Part shown: in pieces, positions 8,695 through 15,937 of the stretch | Layout of the letters: every line of letters starts with the position of its first letter | Position numbering within the stretch: the first letter of the stretch is position 1 | Assembly (NCBI GenBank): GCA_017501695.1 | Contig: JAFVWL010000070.1 | Location: forward strand, 1 to 32,945 | Length of the DNA: 32,945 nucleotides | Source of the DNA: Oscillospiraceae bacterium | GTDB lineage: Bacteria; Bacillota; Clostridia; Oscillospirales; Oscillospiraceae | Reading direction: 5' to 3' | Made by a program: the position numbers and the translations under genes | The notes under the pieces: model-generated | Told to the model about the DNA's origin: nothing | Database searches by the model: none | The model's input: the letters and a program-made list of their open reading frames with translations, nothing else

Positions 8695-9117
8695 TTATTC
8701 AAAATCGTCGTCCAGGTCGGAATCGTCAAACTCGTCATCGTCGGCGTTTTCGTCATAGCCGCTGGCCATGATCTCGCCTACCCGGACACGGCGGCGGATC
8801 TTCATGGCTTCCACCTGCTCGTGGAGCAGCTCCTTGACATCCATTGGATCCTTAATGTTCTTTAGCACGATGGTGGGCAGGCTTTTGTCGGAGGAGACAA
8901 CTGTCACGGTGCCTACGCCGAACAGCCGCTGCCACAGGGTCCGGCTGGTGTTGATATCCCGGATGCGGTAGAGCAGAACCTCTTCGTCGTGAATATTCAG
9001 GAAGCCGATGGAAACGAACAGGCGGTCATCGGACAGGGAATAGCGGGTAAAGCTCAGGGGCAGTCCCAGAAAGCGCTTCCGGTCCTTCCAGATGATGTCG
9101 GTCTTCTTAACAGCCAT
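8695..9117 (-). CDS. Small soluble PH-domain protein with an acidic tail
   Basis: The product has 140 residues. Residues about 5-105 look like a bacterial pleckstrin-homology (bPH2) domain: a beta-rich stretch with FTRYSLSDDRLFV, then LLYRIRDINTSRTLWQRLFGVGTVTV and SSDKSLPTIVLKNI, the usual order of the family. Unlike most family members it has no membrane helix. The last 17 residues are almost wholly Asp/Glu/Phe (DDDEFDDSDLDDDFE). AGGAGG lies 7 bases upstream of the start, and the gene has its own strong promoter and terminator, so it is monocistronic. The function of these domains in clostridia is poorly known; I assign none. Confidence 0.75.
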   Translation of the reverse strand: MAVKKTDIIWKDRKRFLGLPLSFTRYSLSDDRLFVSIGFLNIHDEEVLLYRIRDINTSRTLWQRLFGVGTVTVVSSDKSLPTIVLKNIKDPMDVKELLHEQVEAMKIRRRVRVGEIMASGYDENADDDEFDDSDLDDDFE

Positions 9118-9151
9118 GGCAGTATCCTCCTATGTATGTTTTAGTATTTAT

Positions 9152-9180
9152 ATTGTATATCGTTTTATTCTGCGTGTCAA
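9152..9180 (-). promoter_or_regulatory. Sigma-A promoter of the PH-domain gene
   Basis: Minus strand: TTGACA (9175-9180), 17-bp spacer, TACAAT (9152-9157). It lies between the spoIVA stop and the PH-domain gene. No terminator for spoIVA was found here. Confidence 0.82.
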
Positions 9181-9184
9181 GATT

Positions 9185-10648
9185 TTACAGGATCAAACAG
9201 ATCAAACCTGTGGCACCTTCGTTTACGATCCGGGTCAGACTGCCCCGGAATTTGCTCCGGACTTCCTCCGGTGTCCGGACCAGCTTGGAGGTCAAGCCGT
9301 CCTGGATCAGGGCATAGACGGATTTTCCGAAAATATTGCTTTCCCACAGCTTGTCGGCGGATTCGCCGCCCAGATAGGCGATCAGGTCCTGGGACTGTTT
9401 TTCGTCCCCCACCATGGGGGTAATTTCCGTGTCGATGTCCACCCGGATCATGTGGATGGACGGTGCCCCGGCCCGGAGCTTGACACCATAGGTGGTGCCT
9501 TTTCGCAGCAGCTCCGGCGCTTCCAGCTTCATTTCCTCTGCCGTGGGCATGACGATGCCGTAGCCCGTGGCTTTTACGGAGGAAAGCGCGTCAGCGATCT
9601 TGTCGTACTCCCGCTTGACAGCGGACAGCTCCGTCAGCAAAGCCAGAAGCTGGCTGTCGTTTTCAATGGTCATACCGGCCTGGCTGGACAGAATGCTGTA
9701 GAACAGGCTCTCCGGGAAGCTCAGAGCGCAGGAAACGGTTCCTGTGGCCAGATCCACCGCCCGGATCATCAGATCCTGAACCTGGTCCAGCTCCCGGAGC
9801 TTTGCCAAAAGGGCCTCGGCAGAGCCAAGGGTTTTGATTTCCTCTGCCAGCTCCAGCAGCGCGGCGCACAGACCGGCCTTCACCGGATGTGCGGGATCCA
9901 GGGCATCCATCCACCGGGGCAGATGGACCAGAAGCTGGCTCATGGGGAATGCGTACAGAAGCTCCAGCAGCAGAGTACGCACATCCTGCTCATCCAGGGC
10001 CTGGCAGTCGGCAATGTGGCTGTGGATTCCAAAATCGGCCAGGATCCGGTCCCGGACCGTTCTGGCGGCATCTCCCTCGGGCTCCCTGGAATTGATGACT
10101 ACCAGGAAGGGCTTGCCCGTGGCCTGCATATCCCGGATAGCCCGGGCTTCCGCTTCTGTGTAATCCTGCCGGGGGATATCCGTGACGGTACCGTCGGTGG
10201 TGACCACCAATCCCACGGTGCAGTGCTCCTCCATAACCTTTTTGGTCCCCAGCTCCGCCGCCTGAGTCATGGGGATCTCATGGTCATACCAGGGAGTGGT
10301 GACCATCCGGGGAACGCCGTCCTCTTCGGCTCCCGCAGCCCCCGCTACCATATATCCCACGGAATCAATCATCCGCACCCGGAGGGCTGCTTTCCCGTCA
10401 GGGTGGATCTCCACCGCTTCCTCCGGTACAAACTTGGGCTCGGAAGTCATAATGGTCCTGCCGGAGCCACTTTGGGGAAGCTCATCCCGGGCCCGTTCCC
10501 TGCGATAGGGATCCTCAATGTTGGGGATTACCAGGGTTTCCATGATCCGCTTGATCAGCGTTGATTTTCCGGTCCGCACCGGACCCACGACGCCCACATA
10601 AATGTTGCCGCCGGTCCGGGTGGAAATGATCTCGTAAATATTATCCAT
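9185..10648 (-). CDS. spoIVA: Stage IV sporulation protein A, spore-coat ATPase
   Basis: The product has 487 residues, close to the 492 of Bacillus subtilis SpoIVA. In sporulating cells this ATPase polymerises on the forespore surface and forms the base of the spore coat. Visible features: Walker A GPVRTGKS (Lys28), the conserved RARDELPQSGSGRTIMTSEPKFVPEEA stretch in pieces, Walker-B-like MIDSVGYMV, and the C-terminal GLICLIL that anchors to SpoVM or the membrane in B. subtilis. The start is set at 10648: AGGAGG at 10655-10660 gives a 6-base spacing, while the ATG at 10654 directly abuts it. A sigma-E-like promoter lies upstream, fitting mother-cell expression. The gene is divergent from yceD-rpmF. 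Confidence 0.97.
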   Translation of the reverse strand: MDNIYEIISTRTGGNIYVGVVGPVRTGKSTLIKRIMETLVIPNIEDPYRRERARDELPQSGSGRTIMTSEPKFVPEEAVEIHPDGKAALRVRMIDSVGYMVAGAAGAEEDGVPRMVTTPWYDHEIPMTQAAELGTKKVMEEHCTVGLVVTTDGTVTDIPRQDYTEAEARAIRDMQATGKPFLVVINSREPEGDAARTVRDRILADFGIHSHIADCQALDEQDVRTLLLELLYAFPMSQLLVHLPRWMDALDPAHPVKAGLCAALLELAEEIKTLGSAEALLAKLRELDQVQDLMIRAVDLATGTVSCALSFPESLFYSILSSQAGMTIENDSQLLALLTELSAVKREYDKIADALSSVKATGYGIVMPTAEEMKLEAPELLRKGTTYGVKLRAGAPSIHMIRVDIDTEITPMVGDEKQSQDLIAYLGGESADKLWESNIFGKSVYALIQDGLTSKLVRTPEEVRSKFRGSLTRIVNEGATGLICLIL

Positions 10649-10654
10649 AGCCAT

Positions 10655-10674
10655 CCTCCTTGTTTCGCAGGAGG
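10655..10674 (-). promoter_or_regulatory. spoIVA ribosome-binding site inside a small hairpin
   Basis: The Shine-Dalgarno AGGAGG (10655-10660, minus strand) is exactly complementary to CCTCCT at 10669-10674, with an 8-nt loop. If formed in the mRNA this would mask the ribosome-binding site. Confidence 0.35.
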
Positions 10675-10699
10675 GGAAGCTCCTGCCGCGGTTTGGTTT

Positions 10700-10728
10700 A
10701 TGGTATGTCCCGCTGTGGACAAATAGAA
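10700..10728 (-). promoter_or_regulatory. Sigma-E-like promoter of spoIVA
   Basis: Minus strand: TTCTATT (10722-10728), 14-bp spacer, CATACCAT (10700-10707). This resembles the B. subtilis sigma-E pattern (KMATATT, 14-15 bp, CATACAHT). The match is good but not perfect; spoIVA is a classic sigma-E gene. Confidence 0.5.
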
Positions 10729-10803
10729 CCGATACGACAGAAGGCAACCACAACATAATGTGATTTTTCTTTCGGAAAAGCACAAAATTTCTGAAAATAA
10801 TGT

Positions 10804-10832
10804 TTGACAAATTGGGGGAAACCAGCTATAAT
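10804..10832 (+). promoter_or_regulatory. Consensus sigma-A promoter of yceD-rpmF
   Basis: TTGACA (10804-10809), 17-bp spacer, TATAAT (10827-10832): a perfect consensus at both boxes, as expected for a ribosomal-protein operon. Confidence 0.92.
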
Positions 10833-10863
10833 ATCTAGGCATGACTGCGAAGAGGGGGATACT

Positions 10864-11364
10864 ATGCGACTGGACCTTTCCAAGATAATCGAAACGCCCG
10901 GGGCATCGGTTCCGTTCTCTGCCAGTATTGATCTGAGTGATCTTCTGTTTGGCACCTGCTATCCGGTCAGTGAACCGGTCCTGGCTTCCGGCGTCGTCCG
11001 CAATACGGCGGGTGTGCTGGTAATGACCGGGCGGATCACCACCACCATCCACGGTGTGTGCGACCGGTGCGCCGCTGACTTTGACCGCCATGAGGATATT
11101 CCCATTGATGTGGTCCTGGTCACGGAGCTGAGCAACGAAGAGAACGAAGATGAGTGGGTATTCCCTCTGGAGGGAGACAGCGCCGATTTGGAGGACATCA
11201 TCCGCACGGTGTTCGTGCTGAACATGGATTCCAAACTGCTGTGCAAGGAAGATTGTGCGGGTCTGTGCTGCCGCTGCGGCAAGAACCTGAACGATGGACC
11301 CTGTGGTTGCCAGAAGGAGCTGGATCCCCGTTTTGCTGCTTTACGGCAGCTTCTCGATAAGTAA
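10864..11364 (+). CDS. yceD: YceD family (DUF177), 23S rRNA accumulation protein
   Basis: The product has 166 residues. YceD proteins are nearly always encoded directly before rpmF and are needed for normal 23S rRNA accumulation in E. coli. Cysteine pairs suggest metal binding: CDRC near residue 66, and a C-terminal cluster with CKEDC, CCRC and CGC, typical of the Firmicutes version. The start at 10864 follows a purine-rich GAGGGGGA. An upstream in-frame codon at 10804 coincides with the -35 box and cannot be the start. rpmF follows after 49 bases in the same transcript. Confidence 0.9.
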   Translation: MRLDLSKIIETPGASVPFSASIDLSDLLFGTCYPVSEPVLASGVVRNTAGVLVMTGRITTTIHGVCDRCAADFDRHEDIPIDVVLVTELSNEENEDEWVFPLEGDSADLEDIIRTVFVLNMDSKLLCKEDCAGLCCRCGKNLNDGPCGCQKELDPRFAALRQLLDK

Positions 11365-11413
11365 AATCTAATGATGCTGTCTAAAAAGCAGTTCTACCAA
11401 GGAGGTGTCATCC

Positions 11414-11599
11414 ATGGCTGTTCCTAAGTGTAAAGTGTCCAAGGCCCGTCGCGATAAGCGCCGTGGCGGTAACTGGAAGCTGTCTGCTCCCAGCGTTGCG
11501 GTTTGCCCCAAGTGCGGTGAGCCCGTCATGCCTCACAGAGCTTGCAAGGCTTGCGGTTCTTACAATGGCCGTCAGGTCCTGGCTGCCAAGGCTGACTAA
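11414..11599 (+). CDS. rpmF: 50S ribosomal protein L32, zinc-binding form
   Basis: The product has 61 residues. [17 protein letters not shown] at the N-terminus is the family signature. CPKCG and CKACG form a four-cysteine zinc ribbon, so this is the zinc-containing (C+) form. Start at 11414, with AAGGAGGTG upstream; the in-frame GTG at 11405 lies inside that ribosome-binding site. It is co-transcribed with yceD and ends at a strong terminator. plsX, the usual next gene in many bacteria, is not here. Confidence 0.97.
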   Translation: MAVPKCKVSKARRDKRRGGNWKLSAPSVAVCPKCGEPVMPHRACKACGSYNGRQVLAAKAD

Positions 11600-11620
11600 G
11601 GCAGGAAAAGCGAAAGCGCA

Positions 11621-11648
11621 GAGGAAGGCAACTTGCCTTCCTCTTTTT
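11621..11648 (+). terminator. Terminator of the yceD-rpmF operon
   Basis: An 11-bp perfect inverted repeat (11621-11631 with 11633-11643) runs into a T5 tract. Confidence 0.9.
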
Positions 11649-11686
11649 CCTGTTTGTGCCTAAAATTTTGCGTTGATGCTCTGTCC

Positions 11687-11702
11687 CGGGTTATCGAACC
11701 CG
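11687..11702. promoter_or_regulatory. Small perfect hairpin ahead of the metallopeptidase
   Basis: CGGGTT-ATCG-AACCCG forms a 6-4-6 inverted repeat 19 bases before the start codon at 11722. It could be an operator or a 5' mRNA hairpin. No convincing promoter was found between the rpmF terminator and this gene. Confidence 0.35.
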
Positions 11703-11721
11703 TGAAAATAAGGAGACGCCT

Positions 11722-12459
11722 ATGAAGTTTGTTTACGCGGTTCAAAATGAAGCGGAGCTGGAGAAATACAGCCGCTTTTCCGAATCCGTTCGGGAGCGTT
11801 TGTATTCCTATATTTGCTTCCTCGCACGGGAATACCAGGTCCGGGAGCTTCCCCGTACCATTGTTTTGACCAATCGTGAAACGGCGACGGAACTAATCAG
11901 CGATATTCCGGTTCCGGCATATACTAATGAATACCGTGTTGTGATGACTCCGGACCGGGAAGTATGGAGCGAAATCTACCGGCATCAGTTGGATGGCCTG
12001 GATCATGTGGAAGATCTGCTGACCTATTACGAAAACGAACTGACAGAAAGCCATATTCTTCAGATTCTTGGTCATGAACTGGCCCATCACAGTGAGTTGT
12101 TTCCGGATGATTTTGATGAGGACGATGGAACTGGAATCTGGTTTGAAGAGGGTATGGTGGAGTATATCAGCCGCCGGTATTTTCTAAGTCCGGACCAATA
12201 CCAAAGGGAATTGGAGATCAATCAGAAGATCGTGGCCTTGCTGACACCCCGGTATGGAAACCATTCTCTGGAGGAATTTGGAAAGGAAACCTATTCCGGG
12301 GATTATGCCAGTATCTTTTTTGAATACTGGCGGAGTTTCCTTGCTGTGCATCAAATCGTAAATCATTTCGGGGGAGATGTACTGGCGGTCTTCCGTTCGT
12401 ACCGTGCCTGGCATGAATCAAATTCCGGGAAATCCCTGTCAGAATGGTGTTCTGTTTGA
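11722..12459 (+). CDS. Uncharacterised HEXXH metallopeptidase (gluzincin-like)
   Basis: The product has 245 residues. HELAHH at residues 118-123 is a zinc-binding HEXXH motif. Twenty residues on, WFEEGMVEYISRRYF (from Trp140) resembles the second motif of gluzincin (peptidase MA) enzymes, where a Glu is the third zinc ligand (Glu142 or Glu143). No signal peptide or membrane segment is seen, so it should be cytoplasmic. I do not recognise a named family. AAGGAG precedes the start. It stands alone between the rpmF terminator and the der promoter. Its substrate is unknown; it may not be a protease at all if the ligands prove misassigned. Confidence 0.72.
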   Translation: MKFVYAVQNEAELEKYSRFSESVRERLYSYICFLAREYQVRELPRTIVLTNRETATELISDIPVPAYTNEYRVVMTPDREVWSEIYRHQLDGLDHVEDLLTYYENELTESHILQILGHELAHHSELFPDDFDEDDGTGIWFEEGMVEYISRRYFLSPDQYQRELEINQKIVALLTPRYGNHSLEEFGKETYSGDYASIFFEYWRSFLAVHQIVNHFGGDVLAVFRSYRAWHESNSGKSLSEWCSV

Positions 12460-12486
12460 TTTTGGATGACGATGTTGTGGAATCAG

Positions 12487-12515
12487 TTGATTTTCCCTGG
12501 ATTCTGTGTCATAAT
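12487..12515 (+). promoter_or_regulatory. Probable promoter of der-plsY
   Basis: TTGATT (12487-12492), 17-bp spacer, CATAAT (12510-12515). It is followed by AAAGGAG and the der start codon. Confidence 0.65.
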
Positions 12516-12548
12516 ATATAGATGAGATAATCGAAAGGAGTGGTTCTC

Positions 12549-13883
12549 ATGGCAAAACCCCTGGTGGCCATTGTTGGCCGGCCCAATGTGGGAAAGTCCA
12601 TGCTCTTCAATAAATTGACGGGACACCGGACCTCCATTGTGGAGGATACCCCCGGTGTGACCCGTGACCGCATCTACGGCGACTGCGAGTGGTGCGGCCG
12701 TACCTTCAGCCTGGTGGATACCGGCGGTATCGAGCCCGGCACCGAGAACGATATGCTGAAGTTTATGCGCCGTCAGGCGGAGATCGGCATCGAACTGGCA
12801 GATGCCATCATTATGGTGGTGGATGTCCGTTCCGGTGTTACCGCCGCGGACCAGGATGTGGCTACTATGCTCCGCAAGAGCCGCAAGCCTGTGTGCCTTG
12901 CCGTGAACAAGTGCGATTCCATCGGCCTGGTGAATCCGGATGTGTTCGAGTTCTACGCGCTGGGCATCGGTGACCTGTTCGAGACCTCTGCAGTCCATGG
13001 CCACGGCACCGGCGATATGCTGGACTGGGTCCTGGCCAATATTCCCGAGGACGATGGGGAAGAGGAAGAAGACGAGGTCATCAAGGTGGCAATCGTGGGC
13101 AAGCCCAATGTGGGCAAGTCCAGTCTGCTGAACCGGATCCTGGGCGAGGAACGGGTCATCGTTTCCAATATGGCGGGCACCACCCGGGATGCTATCGACT
13201 CCTATTTCGAGAATGAAACCGGCAAATACTGCTTCATTGACACCGCCGGTATGCGCCGGAAGAGCAAGGTGGATGATGCCATCGAAAAGTATTCCAATAT
13301 GCGCACCATCAACGCCATCGAGCGGGCGGATGTGTGCCTGATCCTCATTGATGCCAACGACGGCGTGACGGAGCAGGATACCAAAATCGCCGGTCTGGTC
13401 CATGAGGCGGGCAAGGCTGCCATCATCGTGGTCAACAAGTGGGACGCTGTGGAGAATAAAGAAACCAATACCATGCGGGATAAGGAGCTGGGGGTTCGGG
13501 ACGGTCTGAGCTACATGACCTATGCCCCGGTGGTATTCCTGTCGGCCCTGACCGGACAGCGGGTGGACAAGCTGTTCCAGGTGATCCAGGATGTCTATGC
13601 CCAGAACACCAGCCGCATCACCACCGGCCAGCTCAACAGCATCCTGGCGGAAGCCACCGCCCGGGTCCAGCCTCCCACGGATAAGGGCCGCCGCCTGAAG
13701 ATCTACTATATGACGCAGGCTGGCACCAAGCCTCCTCACTTCGTCATTTTCTGCAATGACGCCCGGCTGTTCCATTTCTCCTATCAGCGGTATCTGGAAA
13801 ATCAGATCCGGGATGTGTTCGGTCTGCAGGGCACCCCGGTCCGCATCACCATCCGTCAAAAGGGCGATAAGGAGGACGACTGA
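12549..13883 (+). CDS. der: Ribosome-assembly GTPase Der (EngA)
   Basis: The product has 444 residues, the usual family size. Two tandem G domains are followed by a KH-like RNA-binding domain. The first has GRPNVGKS (from residue 8), DTGG and NKCD. An acidic linker (GEEEEDE) follows; the second has GKPNVGKS, DTAGMRRKSK and NKWD. Der acts in late 50S subunit assembly and is essential in most bacteria. A minor oddity is Met after the first GKS where Thr is usual. The start at 12549 is set by AAAGGAG upstream. The stop overlaps the plsY start (TGATG), indicating coupled translation. Confidence 0.97.
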   Translation: MAKPLVAIVGRPNVGKSMLFNKLTGHRTSIVEDTPGVTRDRIYGDCEWCGRTFSLVDTGGIEPGTENDMLKFMRRQAEIGIELADAIIMVVDVRSGVTAADQDVATMLRKSRKPVCLAVNKCDSIGLVNPDVFEFYALGIGDLFETSAVHGHGTGDMLDWVLANIPEDDGEEEEDEVIKVAIVGKPNVGKSSLLNRILGEERVIVSNMAGTTRDAIDSYFENETGKYCFIDTAGMRRKSKVDDAIEKYSNMRTINAIERADVCLILIDANDGVTEQDTKIAGLVHEAGKAAIIVVNKWDAVENKETNTMRDKELGVRDGLSYMTYAPVVFLSALTGQRVDKLFQVIQDVYAQNTSRITTGQLNSILAEATARVQPPTDKGRRLKIYYMTQAGTKPPHFVIFCNDARLFHFSYQRYLENQIRDVFGLQGTPVRITIRQKGDKEDD

Positions 13884-14506
13884 TGCCGTTTTTGTATGTA
13901 TTGGTGTTCATCGCTGCCTATCTGCTGGGCAACCTGAACGGTGCTGTGGTGGTTTCCAGACTTTTGTCCCACGAAGATGTGCGCAGTAAGGGCAGCGGCA
14001 ACGCGGGCCTGACCAACTTCGTCCGCAATTACGGCGCGGCAACCTCCGTGTTCGTGATCCTTATCGATGTGGGCAAGGCAGTGCTGGCCTGCCTCATCGG
14101 CGGCTGGCTCCTGGGTAATTACGGTGCATGGGACAATGGCGTGGCTACAGGTGCTCTGGGCGTGATTCTGGGCCATGATTTCCCGGCCCTGCTGAATTTC
14201 AAGGGCGGCAAGGGCATCCTCAGCGGTGTTACCGTGGCGCTGATGATGGACTGGCGCATCGGTCTGTTTGTCTTCTGTATTTTCCTGGTGGCCTATCTGC
14301 TGACCCAGTATGTTTCCCTGGGCAGTGTGCTGTCCTCCGGTTCCTTCGGCTTCATCTACTGCGTTCTGCACTGGGGAAGCTGGTATCCGATCCTGGTGGG
14401 CTTCTTCCTGAGCTTCCTGATCGTGTGGATGCACCGGGGCAATATCCAGCGGCTCCTGAAAGGCGAGGAGCGCAAAACTAACCTTTTGAAGAAAAAGGAA
14501 AAATAA
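13883..14506 (+). CDS. plsY: Acyl-phosphate:glycerol-3-phosphate acyltransferase PlsY
   Basis: The product has 207 residues and about five membrane segments. PlsY transfers the acyl group from acyl-phosphate to glycerol-3-phosphate, the first step of phospholipid synthesis. Conserved motifs: GSGNAGLTN (usual form GSGNPGATN), then GHDFPALLNFKGGKG, the substrate-binding loop. The tail is Lys-rich. The start overlaps the der stop codon and GGAGG lies in the end of der. Many Firmicutes have gpsA next and then spoIVA; here the operon ends, and spoIVA lies 3.2 kb to the left on the other strand. Confidence 0.95.
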   Translation: MPFLYVLVFIAAYLLGNLNGAVVVSRLLSHEDVRSKGSGNAGLTNFVRNYGAATSVFVILIDVGKAVLACLIGGWLLGNYGAWDNGVATGALGVILGHDFPALLNFKGGKGILSGVTVALMMDWRIGLFVFCIFLVAYLLTQYVSLGSVLSSGSFGFIYCVLHWGSWYPILVGFFLSFLIVWMHRGNIQRLLKGEERKTNLLKKKEK

Positions 14507-14510
14507 GTAC

Positions 14511-14536
14511 AGCGGGCAGTCGAAAGGCTGCCCGCT
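14511..14536 (+). terminator. Hairpin after plsY
   Basis: A 9-bp GC-rich stem (14511-14519 with 14528-14536) lies just past the plsY stop. The T-tract is poor, but a second hairpin at 14559-14582 follows closely and may help. Confidence 0.6.
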
Positions 14537-14558
14537 GAATATCTATCAAAACATAAAA

Positions 14559-14582
14559 ACGACGTTGCTTTCGCAACGTCGT
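14559..14582 (-). terminator. Terminator of rpmB
   Basis: A perfect 10-bp stem (14559-14568 with 14573-14582, loop TTTC) is followed on the minus strand by TTTTATGTTTT. It lies 17 bases past the rpmB stop. Confidence 0.85.
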
Positions 14583-14599
14583 AATTTATCGCAGGGGAA

Positions 14600-14788
14600 T
14601 TAGATGGCCCGCTCAACCTTGTTGGAACGGAGGCATCTGGTACAAGCGTACACATGGCACGGAGTACCGTTGACAATGGCCTTGACCCGCTTCACATTGG
14701 GCTTCCAGGCACGGTTGGAACGTCTGTGGGAGTGGGAGACCTTGATACCGAAAGTCACGCCCTTGCCACAGTAATCACACTTCGCCAT
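14600..14788 (-). CDS. rpmB: 50S ribosomal protein L28, zinc-binding form
   Basis: The product has 62 residues. MAKCDYCGKG at the N-terminus and the later CTRC give two cysteine pairs, the zinc-containing form of L28. SHSHRRSNRAWKPNVK is the family core. The start at 14788 is set by AGGAGGTG; an in-frame ATG three codons earlier lies too close to that site. The gene is monocistronic between its own promoter and terminator. Confidence 0.96.
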   Translation of the reverse strand: MAKCDYCGKGVTFGIKVSHSHRRSNRAWKPNVKRVKAIVNGTPCHVYACTRCLRSNKVERAI

Positions 14789-14848
14789 TCGTTGCACCTC
14801 CTATCCGTAAGTAACTCATAAATAGCGCCCCAGTCAGAGCGCCTAGAT

Positions 14849-14877
14849 ATGATACCAAACAATGCGAAAAAAAGCAA
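14849..14877 (-). promoter_or_regulatory. Probable promoter of rpmB
   Basis: Minus strand: TTGCTT (14872-14877), 17-bp spacer, TATCAT (14849-14854). Confidence 0.6.
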
Positions 14878-14916
14878 GTCTTTTTTTGCAATTTTTTTAG
14901 TTTTTTCAAAATAATC

Positions 14917-14945
14917 TTGATATTATTTTCTCTTATGGCTATAAT
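14917..14945 (+). promoter_or_regulatory. Sigma-A promoter of the hprK operon
   Basis: TTGATA (14917-14922), 17-bp spacer, TATAAT (14940-14945). It is divergent from the rpmB promoter, with 39 bp between the -35 boxes filled by T-rich sequence. Confidence 0.85.
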
Positions 14946-14975
14946 GGTTGCAAATACTGCGGCGAGGTGAGCGCT

Positions 14976-15923
14976 ATGGTGGATACTTACTGCGTACCCC
15001 TGACGACTTTGGTAAAGGAATTCCATATGGAGGTGGTCTATGCCGCCACGGATTACCAATCCATCCGTCTGACTGTGGCTGATGTGGCCCGGCCGGGCCT
15101 GCAATTGGCGGGTTATTTTGACCATTTTGAGCCCATGCGGCTTCAGGTGGTGGGCAACGTGGAGGTCAGCTACCTCCAGAAGCTGAGTCCCAATGAACGC
15201 GCCATGATCTACGACCGCCTGTTTTCCTATAAATTCCCTGCGTTGATCATTGCGCGGAGCATCCGCGTGGATCCGGAATGCCTGGAAATGGCGAAAAAGC
15301 ACAATGTGACCCTTCTGCGCAGTGCCGACGCCACCAGCGACATCATTTCCGCCATGATCGCTTACCTGAAGGCGGCGCTGGCGCCCCGGATCACCCGCCA
15401 CGGTGTGCTCATGGAGGTCTACGGTGAAGGCCTGTTGATCCTGGGCGAGAGCGGCATCGGCAAAAGTGAATGCGCAGTGGAGCTTCTGAAGCGCGGTCAC
15501 CGGCTCATTGCGGATGATGCGGTGGAGATTAAGAAGATTACTGAAAGCTCTCTGGTGGGCAACGCGCCGACCCTGATCCGCAATTACATCGAACTCCGGG
15601 GTGTGGGCATCATCAATGTGGCCAAGCTGTTCGGTATGGGCGCCGTTAAGGCGGAGAATGAGATCAACCTGGTGGTGAACATCGTTCAGTGGAACACCAG
15701 CGAGGTCTATGACCGGCTGGGCCTGGAACAGCAGTATATGGAGATCCTGGGTGTCAATGTGCCTATGGTGACCATTCCCGTCAAGCCCGGACGGAACCTG
15801 GCAGTGATCCTGGAGGTCGCGGCCATGAATAACCGCCAGCGGAAAATGGGCTATAATGCGGCTCTGGAATTTACGGAGCAGATCAACCGCCATTTTGACG
15901 AGACCCTGGGCCGCACGGTCTGA
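14976..15923 (+). CDS. hprK: HPr kinase/phosphorylase
   Basis: The product has 315 residues, the normal length. The N-terminal regulatory domain is followed by the kinase domain with Walker A GESGIGKS (about 155-162), then the family signature LRGVGIINVAKLFG. The enzyme phosphorylates or dephosphorylates HPr at its regulatory serine, and so drives carbon catabolite repression through CcpA in Firmicutes. Start at 14976 with GAGGTGA upstream; a GTG three codons earlier overlaps that site. It is the first gene of an operon with an RluA-type synthase (14 bases on) and an HD protein. The HPr gene itself is not in the window. Confidence 0.95.
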   Translation: MVDTYCVPLTTLVKEFHMEVVYAATDYQSIRLTVADVARPGLQLAGYFDHFEPMRLQVVGNVEVSYLQKLSPNERAMIYDRLFSYKFPALIIARSIRVDPECLEMAKKHNVTLLRSADATSDIISAMIAYLKAALAPRITRHGVLMEVYGEGLLILGESGIGKSECAVELLKRGHRLIADDAVEIKKITESSLVGNAPTLIRNYIELRGVGIINVAKLFGMGAVKAENEINLVVNIVQWNTSEVYDRLGLEQQYMEILGVNVPMVTIPVKPGRNLAVILEVAAMNNRQRKMGYNAALEFTEQINRHFDETLGRTV

Positions 15924-15937
15924 GGGCAGGAGAACCC

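Noticed and set aside
11681..11712. tRNA T-arm-like sequence (GGGTTATCGAACCC)
   Set aside because: The loop is wrong, no acceptor stem or anticodon arm can be folded, and there is no CCA end.
12483..13859. A 458-codon frame antisense to der
   Set aside because: A shadow of the highly biased der gene; no start signal and no recognisable protein.
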